Assembly: GCF_016862955.1 (NCBI RefSeq)
Contig: NZ_BONY01000092.1
Coordinates: 1-34,776 of the forward strand
DNA length: 34,776 bases
Reading direction: 5' to 3'
Source: Rhizocola hellebori
GTDB taxonomy: Bacteria; Actinomycetota; Actinomycetes; Mycobacteriales; Micromonosporaceae
Each line of letters opens with the position of its first letter. The stretch's first letter is position 1. A model generated the notes under the pieces. It worked only from the letters and a program-made list of their open reading frames with translations, was not told the origin of the DNA and did no database searches. Made by a program: the position numbers and the translations under genes. This document shows, one piece after another, positions 30,861 through 34,776 of the stretch.

Positions 30861-31817
30861 ATGAGCCGGTACGTGCTGCGGCGGCTGCTGGAGTCGGCGG
30901 TGACGCTGATCCTGGCGACCATCGTGGTCTTCATCGGCATCCGTGCGCTGCCCGGCGACCCGGCTCGGACCCTGGCCGGGGAGGAAAGCGACCCGGCGAC
31001 GCTGGCCGCTATCCGCTCGTCCTACGGGCTGGATCAGCCGCTTCCCGTGCAGTACCTCAGATATGTGCAGAAGGCGGCGACCGGCGATCTCGGCCGGTCG
31101 CCGCGCACAGGCTTGGAGGTGGCCGACTCGATCGGCCATGCCCTGCCGGTCACCCTGCAGCTTTCCGCGTTCGCGTTGCTGATCGCGGTGCTCATCGGGA
31201 TAGGCGCAGGCGTCGTCGCGGCCGTGCGCAGGCGCAAGCCGGCCGAGTGGGCCGCCAACGGGGTGGCCCTGCTGGGCCTGTCGGTGCCCAATTTCTGGCT
31301 CGGGCAGATGCTGATTCTGTGGCTGGCCATCGCCTACCCGGTGTTTCCGGCATCCGGCTTCGTCTCGTTCTTCGACGATCCCGCGCAGAGCGTGCGCCAC
31401 CTGCTCCTGCCCGCGCTGGTGCTCGGATCCGGGTTGGCGGCCATCGTCATGCGCCAGACCCGGTCGGCGATGCTCGAGGCGCTGACCGCCGACTATGTGC
31501 GCACGGCACGGGCCAAAGGCTTGGGCTCGGCCCAGGTCGTGCTCGGGCACGCGCTGCGCAACAGCCTCATCGTGGTGGTGACCATCGTCGGGCTCCAGCT
31601 CGGCGCGCTGATCTCCGGCGCGGTCGTCACCGAGCAGCTTTTCGTGCTGCCCGGCTTCGGCAAGCTGACCATCGACGCGGTCTTCACCCGCGACTACCCG
31701 ATGATCCAGGGGGTGGTGCTGGTGACCGCGACCGCCTACATTCTCATCAATCTCATCGTGGACCTGCTCTACTCGGTGATAGATCCCCGGATCAGGGTTG
31801 GGGGCACGGCACTATGA
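30861..31817 (+). CDS. ABC transporter permease, DppB/OppB type
   Basis: 318-residue inner-membrane permease with six predicted helices. RYVLRRLLESAVTLILATIVVF is the N-terminal helix typical of DppB, and DYVRTARAKGLGSAQVVLGHALRNSL near residues 211-236 is the EAA-type loop for ATPase contact. It starts 9 bases past the binding-protein stop behind GGGGG. It pairs with the next permease and overlaps it by ATGA. Confidence 0.94.
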   Translation: MSRYVLRRLLESAVTLILATIVVFIGIRALPGDPARTLAGEESDPATLAAIRSSYGLDQPLPVQYLRYVQKAATGDLGRSPRTGLEVADSIGHALPVTLQLSAFALLIAVLIGIGAGVVAAVRRRKPAEWAANGVALLGLSVPNFWLGQMLILWLAIAYPVFPASGFVSFFDDPAQSVRHLLLPALVLGSGLAAIVMRQTRSAMLEALTADYVRTARAKGLGSAQVVLGHALRNSLIVVVTIVGLQLGALISGAVVTEQLFVLPGFGKLTIDAVFTRDYPMIQGVVLVTATAYILINLIVDLLYSVIDPRIRVGGTAL

Positions 31818-32704
31818 CCGTGGAGGCGTCCACTCTGGACATTCCGGTGGCGGTCGCCCCGGCCGGGATGCGCCGGCGGGTGCTGCGCCGCATTCTGCGC
31901 AACCCGCTCGCGGTGACCGGCCTGGTCGTGGTCTGCGTGGCCGCGCTGCTGGCGATCTTCGCCCAGTTCGTCGCGCCGTTCCCCTACGATCAGGTCAACT
32001 TCAATGAGCCGCTGCGGCCGCCCTCCGGTACACACTGGTTCGGCACCGACAGCTTCGGCCGCGATCAGTTCTCCCGCGCCGTTTACGGGCTGCGCGCCTC
32101 CGTTCTGGTCGGCCTGCTCTCGGTGGTGTTCTCACTGACGATCGGCGTGCCGTTCGGGCTTTTCGCCGGCTTCTACGGCGTGCTCGACCCGGTGGTGTCG
32201 CGCCTGACCGACACCCTGCTCGCCTTCCCGTTCCTGGTGCTCGCGGTCGGCCTCGCCGCCATCCTGGGGCCGTCACTGACCACGGCCGTCATCGCCATCG
32301 GGGTGGCGCAGATTCCCGGCGTGGTGCGGGTGACGCGAAGCGAAACGTTGCGCCTGCGGGGAATGGACTTCGTCGCTGCCGCGGTGGCCGGCGGCGCGGG
32401 CGATGCGGTGCTGTTGCGCCGCCACATCCTGCCCAACGCCACCAATGCGCTCATCGTGCAGGCCACGGTGGCCGTTCCGGGCGCCATCATCGGCGAGGCG
32501 GTGCTTTCCTTCCTAGGGCTGGGGGTGCGTCCGCCCACCTCGTCGCTGGGCATCATGCTCGCCGATGCGCAGACCTTCGTACGCGACGGCCCGTGGATGG
32601 CCGTCTTCCCCGGCCTCACCATCGTTGTCTTAGCGTTGGCGCTCAACCTTTTGGGCGACGGCCTGCGCGACGCCCTCGACCCCCGCGAGAGCAGGTCGGC
32701 ATGA
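31814..32704 (+). CDS. ABC transporter permease, DppC/OppC type
   Basis: 296-residue second permease. The N-terminal region with RRILRNPLAVTGLVVVCVAALLAIFAQFVAP and the GTHWFGTDSFGRDQFSR loop are DppC hallmarks; FVAAAVAGGAGDAVLLRRHILPN is the EAA loop. The reading frame is open much further upstream, but ATG 31814, overlapping the previous stop, gives the family length. It also overlaps the next gene by ATGA. Confidence 0.94.
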   Translation: MTVEASTLDIPVAVAPAGMRRRVLRRILRNPLAVTGLVVVCVAALLAIFAQFVAPFPYDQVNFNEPLRPPSGTHWFGTDSFGRDQFSRAVYGLRASVLVGLLSVVFSLTIGVPFGLFAGFYGVLDPVVSRLTDTLLAFPFLVLAVGLAAILGPSLTTAVIAIGVAQIPGVVRVTRSETLRLRGMDFVAAAVAGGAGDAVLLRRHILPNATNALIVQATVAVPGAIIGEAVLSFLGLGVRPPTSSLGIMLADAQTFVRDGPWMAVFPGLTIVVLALALNLLGDGLRDALDPRESRSA

Positions 32705-33684
32705 GCCTGTTGACGGTGCGCGATCTGAGCGTGCGCTTTCGCACCGAGGACGGCCCGGTGCTGGCCGTGGACCGCGCCGACTTCGAGGTGGGCCAGGGCG
32801 AGGTGGTCGCCTTGGTGGGGGAGTCTGGTTGCGGCAAAAGCGTGACAGCGCTTGCCCTTACCGGCCTGCTGGCTCCAAACGCGACAGTCACCGGGAACGT
32901 CGATCTCGACGGCACCGACCTGCTGGCGCTGCCGGAGTCGCGGCTGCGCAACATTCGCGGGCGCGACGTCGCCTACATTTTCCAGGAGCCGATGACCTCG
33001 CTCAATCCGGTGCTCACCATCGGCAGGCAGATCGGCGAGGTGTTGCGGCGGCATCGCAGCATGCGCGGGCGGGCCGTCGCGCGGCGCGCCGCCGAGCTGC
33101 TTGAGTTGGTCGGCATCCCGCTTCCGCAGCGGCGGCTGGGCGAGTACCCGCACCAGCTCTCCGGCGGCATGCGGCAGCGGGTAATGATCGCGATGGCGGT
33201 GGCGTGTCTGCCCCGGCTCATCGTGGCCGACGAACCCACCACCGCCCTCGATGTCACCATCCAGGCCGGCATTCTGGATGTGCTGCGGCATCTGCGCGAC
33301 GAGACCGGCACCGCGATCCTGCTCATCACCCACGACCTCGGGGTGGTCGCCGACGTGGCGGACCGGGTCGTGGTCATGTATGCCGGGCGGGTCGTCGAAC
33401 ACTCCAATGTAGACGCTCTATTCGCCCATCCGAGCCATCCCTACACCAGAGGGCTGCTCGATGCCGTGCCCAACCCGGCCCGCCACGCCGACGGTGGGCT
33501 GCGCGAGATCCCGGGCCGGGTGCCGGTGGTGCGCGAGCCTTCCGACGCGTGCACCTTCGCCGACCGCTGTTCCTACGCCGACTCGTTGTGCCGCACCCAA
33601 CGGCCGCTGCTCGAGCCGTGGCCTGGCGGGCATCCGGTGCGTTGCTGGCACCCGCTTCCCGCCCGCCAGGGAGCCCTCATATGA
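32701..33684 (+). CDS. ABC transporter ATP-binding protein, DppD/OppD type
   Basis: 327-residue ATPase. Walker A GESGCGKS near residues 40-47, signature LSGGMRQR near 157-164, Walker B LIVADEPT near 177-184, and the C-terminal oligopeptide-transporter domain ending in CTFADRCSYADSLC, with the cysteines that hold an iron-sulfur cluster in some homologues. The ATG overlaps the permease stop. It works as a pair with the next ATPase. Confidence 0.95.
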   Translation: MSLLTVRDLSVRFRTEDGPVLAVDRADFEVGQGEVVALVGESGCGKSVTALALTGLLAPNATVTGNVDLDGTDLLALPESRLRNIRGRDVAYIFQEPMTSLNPVLTIGRQIGEVLRRHRSMRGRAVARRAAELLELVGIPLPQRRLGEYPHQLSGGMRQRVMIAMAVACLPRLIVADEPTTALDVTIQAGILDVLRHLRDETGTAILLITHDLGVVADVADRVVVMYAGRVVEHSNVDALFAHPSHPYTRGLLDAVPNPARHADGGLREIPGRVPVVREPSDACTFADRCSYADSLCRTQRPLLEPWPGGHPVRCWHPLPARQGALI

Positions 33685-34646
33685 ACGTGCTCGAAGTCGT
33701 CAATCTGGTCAAGCACTTCGGGGCTGTCCGCGCCGTCGATGGGGTCAGCCTCACCGTTTCCGCCGGTGAGGTGCTCGGGCTGGTCGGGGAGTCCGGCAGC
33801 GGCAAGACCACCCTTGGGCGTTGTGTGACTCGTCTGGTACCAGTCACAAGCGGCCAAATAAAAATGAACAGTGTCGATATCGCGGGTCTGTCGCGACGGC
33901 GGCTCCGCCCGCTTCGCCGCCACTTCAACATCGTCTTCCAGGACCCGTCATCCTCGCTGAACCCGCGCATGCCGGTCGCCGACATCATCGCCGAACCGTT
34001 GCGGCTGCACAGGATCGGCACCACCGCCGAACGCCGGGAAAGGGTTCGCTCACTGCTCGACCAGGTGGGCCTGCAGCCGGAGGTGGCCCGCCGCTATCCG
34101 CACGAGCTTTCCGGGGGCCAGCGCCAGCGGGTCAGCGTCGCCCGGGCGCTGTCGGCTTCGCCTTCCCTGCTCGTGGCAGACGAACCGACCTCCGCCCTCG
34201 ACGTCTCGGTGCAGGCCTCGGTGCTCAACCTGATCGGACGTCTGCAGGCCGATCTGCGCTTCGCCTGCCTGTTCATCACCCACGACCTGGCCGCGGTCGA
34301 ATTCCTCGCCCAGCGCGTCGCCGTCATGTACCTGGGTGTCATCGTGGAAACCGCCAGCCGCGAAGAGCTCTTCACCACCCCGCGCCACCCCTACACCCAG
34401 GCGCTGCTGTCGGCCGCCCCCATCCCCGACCCGCCCGCCCAGCGTGCCCGCAGCCGCATCGTGCTCGCCGGCGAGGTGCCCAGCCCGGTCAACCCGCCGT
34501 CGGGCTGCCGCTTCCACACCCGCTGCCCGGTCGCCATTCCGCTGTGTTCCAAGGAGGTTCCCCGGCTACGCATGGTCGGCCCCAGCCTGGCCACGGTCGC
34601 CTGCCACCTGGTCGCCGAAGACGGCACCGGCCCTCGGCTCATCTAA
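33681..34646 (+). CDS. ABC transporter ATP-binding protein, DppF/OppF type
   Basis: 321-residue partner ATPase. Walker A GESGSGKTT near residues 37-45, VFQDPSSSLNPRM typical of OppF, signature LSGGQRQR near 143-150, Walker B LLVADEPTSALD, and C-terminal CRFHTRCPVAIPLC. It overlaps the previous gene by ATGA and completes the importer. A lower-GC stretch near 33835-33885 encodes TSGQIKMNSVD. A short inverted repeat there is not at a regulatory position. Confidence 0.95.
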   Translation: MNVLEVVNLVKHFGAVRAVDGVSLTVSAGEVLGLVGESGSGKTTLGRCVTRLVPVTSGQIKMNSVDIAGLSRRRLRPLRRHFNIVFQDPSSSLNPRMPVADIIAEPLRLHRIGTTAERRERVRSLLDQVGLQPEVARRYPHELSGGQRQRVSVARALSASPSLLVADEPTSALDVSVQASVLNLIGRLQADLRFACLFITHDLAAVEFLAQRVAVMYLGVIVETASREELFTTPRHPYTQALLSAAPIPDPPAQRARSRIVLAGEVPSPVNPPSGCRFHTRCPVAIPLCSKEVPRLRMVGPSLATVACHLVAEDGTGPRLI

Positions 34647-34687
34647 CGCCCCCGCCACGCAGCGCTCATGGTGGCTCCGCCAGCTCT

Positions 34688-34773
34688 GGCATCCAGCCGG
34701 TGCCGACCTGCGCCTAGCCTGCCGCCTTCGTGAAGCTGGCCGCTTGGGGCATCCGGCCGGTGCTGACCCTGCG
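34688..34773. repeat. Imperfect direct repeat, 60-bp spacing
   Basis: GGCATCCAGCCGGTGCCGACC (34688) and a second copy with a few changes at 34748, exactly 60 bases apart, the second running close to the window edge. The region after the last gene (34647-34776) has no start codon with a good frame and no terminator that I can see. On the minus strand both copies would encode TGxMP-containing ends, which may be the tail of a gene outside the window or an intergenic repeat. Confidence 0.45.
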
Positions 34774-34776
34774 TTT

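Noticed and set aside
33824-33848. Inverted repeat TGTGACT / AGTCACA within the DppF-type gene.
   Set aside because: It is inside a conserved coding region and not near a promoter, so chance or coding constraint is more likely than an operator.

Overview
This is a high-GC window, and most genes use G/C at third codon positions. GTG starts, 4-bp ATGA/GTGA gene overlaps, a DtxR/IdeR-type iron box, an F420-type flavin-fold oxidoreductase, an AfsR/SARP-type regulator and a SpoIIE/GAF/HATPase protein all point to a filamentous actinomycete chromosome. The sequence alone does not give the genus. I see no rRNA, tRNA, CRISPR array, phage or insertion sequence.

Layout. 1-522: no convincing gene, ending in a terminator hairpin. 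523-3152 (minus): a peptidoglycan amidase coupled to a 51-residue Tat-like peptide, a UbiA-type prenyltransferase and a small PPOX/F420-type oxidoreductase. 3307-5711 (plus): an STAS antagonist and a GAF-SpoIIE-HATPase phosphatase/kinase, forming a two-gene partner-switching unit. 5708-6058 (minus): an ArsC/Spx-like protein. 6150-6932 (plus): a secreted M23 peptidase. 6946-7938 (minus): a TauE/SafE exporter. 8015-11233 (minus): an iron-regulated heme import operon (DUF3386-like gene, hmuT, hmuU, hmuV) whose promoter overlaps an iron box. 11303-14200 (minus): an AfsR-like regulator.

14301-24172 is a carbohydrate-use locus. A secreted GH95-like glycosidase with an inserted F5/8C domain diverges from a sugar-binding lipoprotein, two permeases, a 931-residue cytoplasmic six-hairpin-type glycosidase of unrecognised family, and a LacI-type repressor. 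The divergent control region has two back-to-back promoters, each with a similar LacI-type palindrome just past its predicted start site. The locus has no ATPase gene, so a shared MsiK-type ATPase is likely. The working model is outside cleavage or binding, import of an oligosaccharide, intracellular cleavage, and repression by the LacI protein.

24188-28617: a small conserved protein, an amidohydrolase, two small lipoproteins, S-adenosylhomocysteine hydrolase (ahcY, minus) and a 79-residue unknown protein. The ahcY leader holds a clear SAH riboswitch whose pseudoknot strand overlaps an intrinsic terminator, an ON-switch arrangement. 28634-29110 (minus): a cupin. It diverges from 29229-34646, a complete peptide/nickel-type (Dpp/Opp) ABC importer with binding protein, two permeases and two ATPases, overlapping by 4 bp at every junction after the first. 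34647-34776: no gene, but a 60-bp-spaced direct repeat.

The items most worth following are the SAH riboswitch, the mirror-image LacI operator region together with the unclassified 931-residue glycosidase, and the DUF3386-like gene leading the heme operon.
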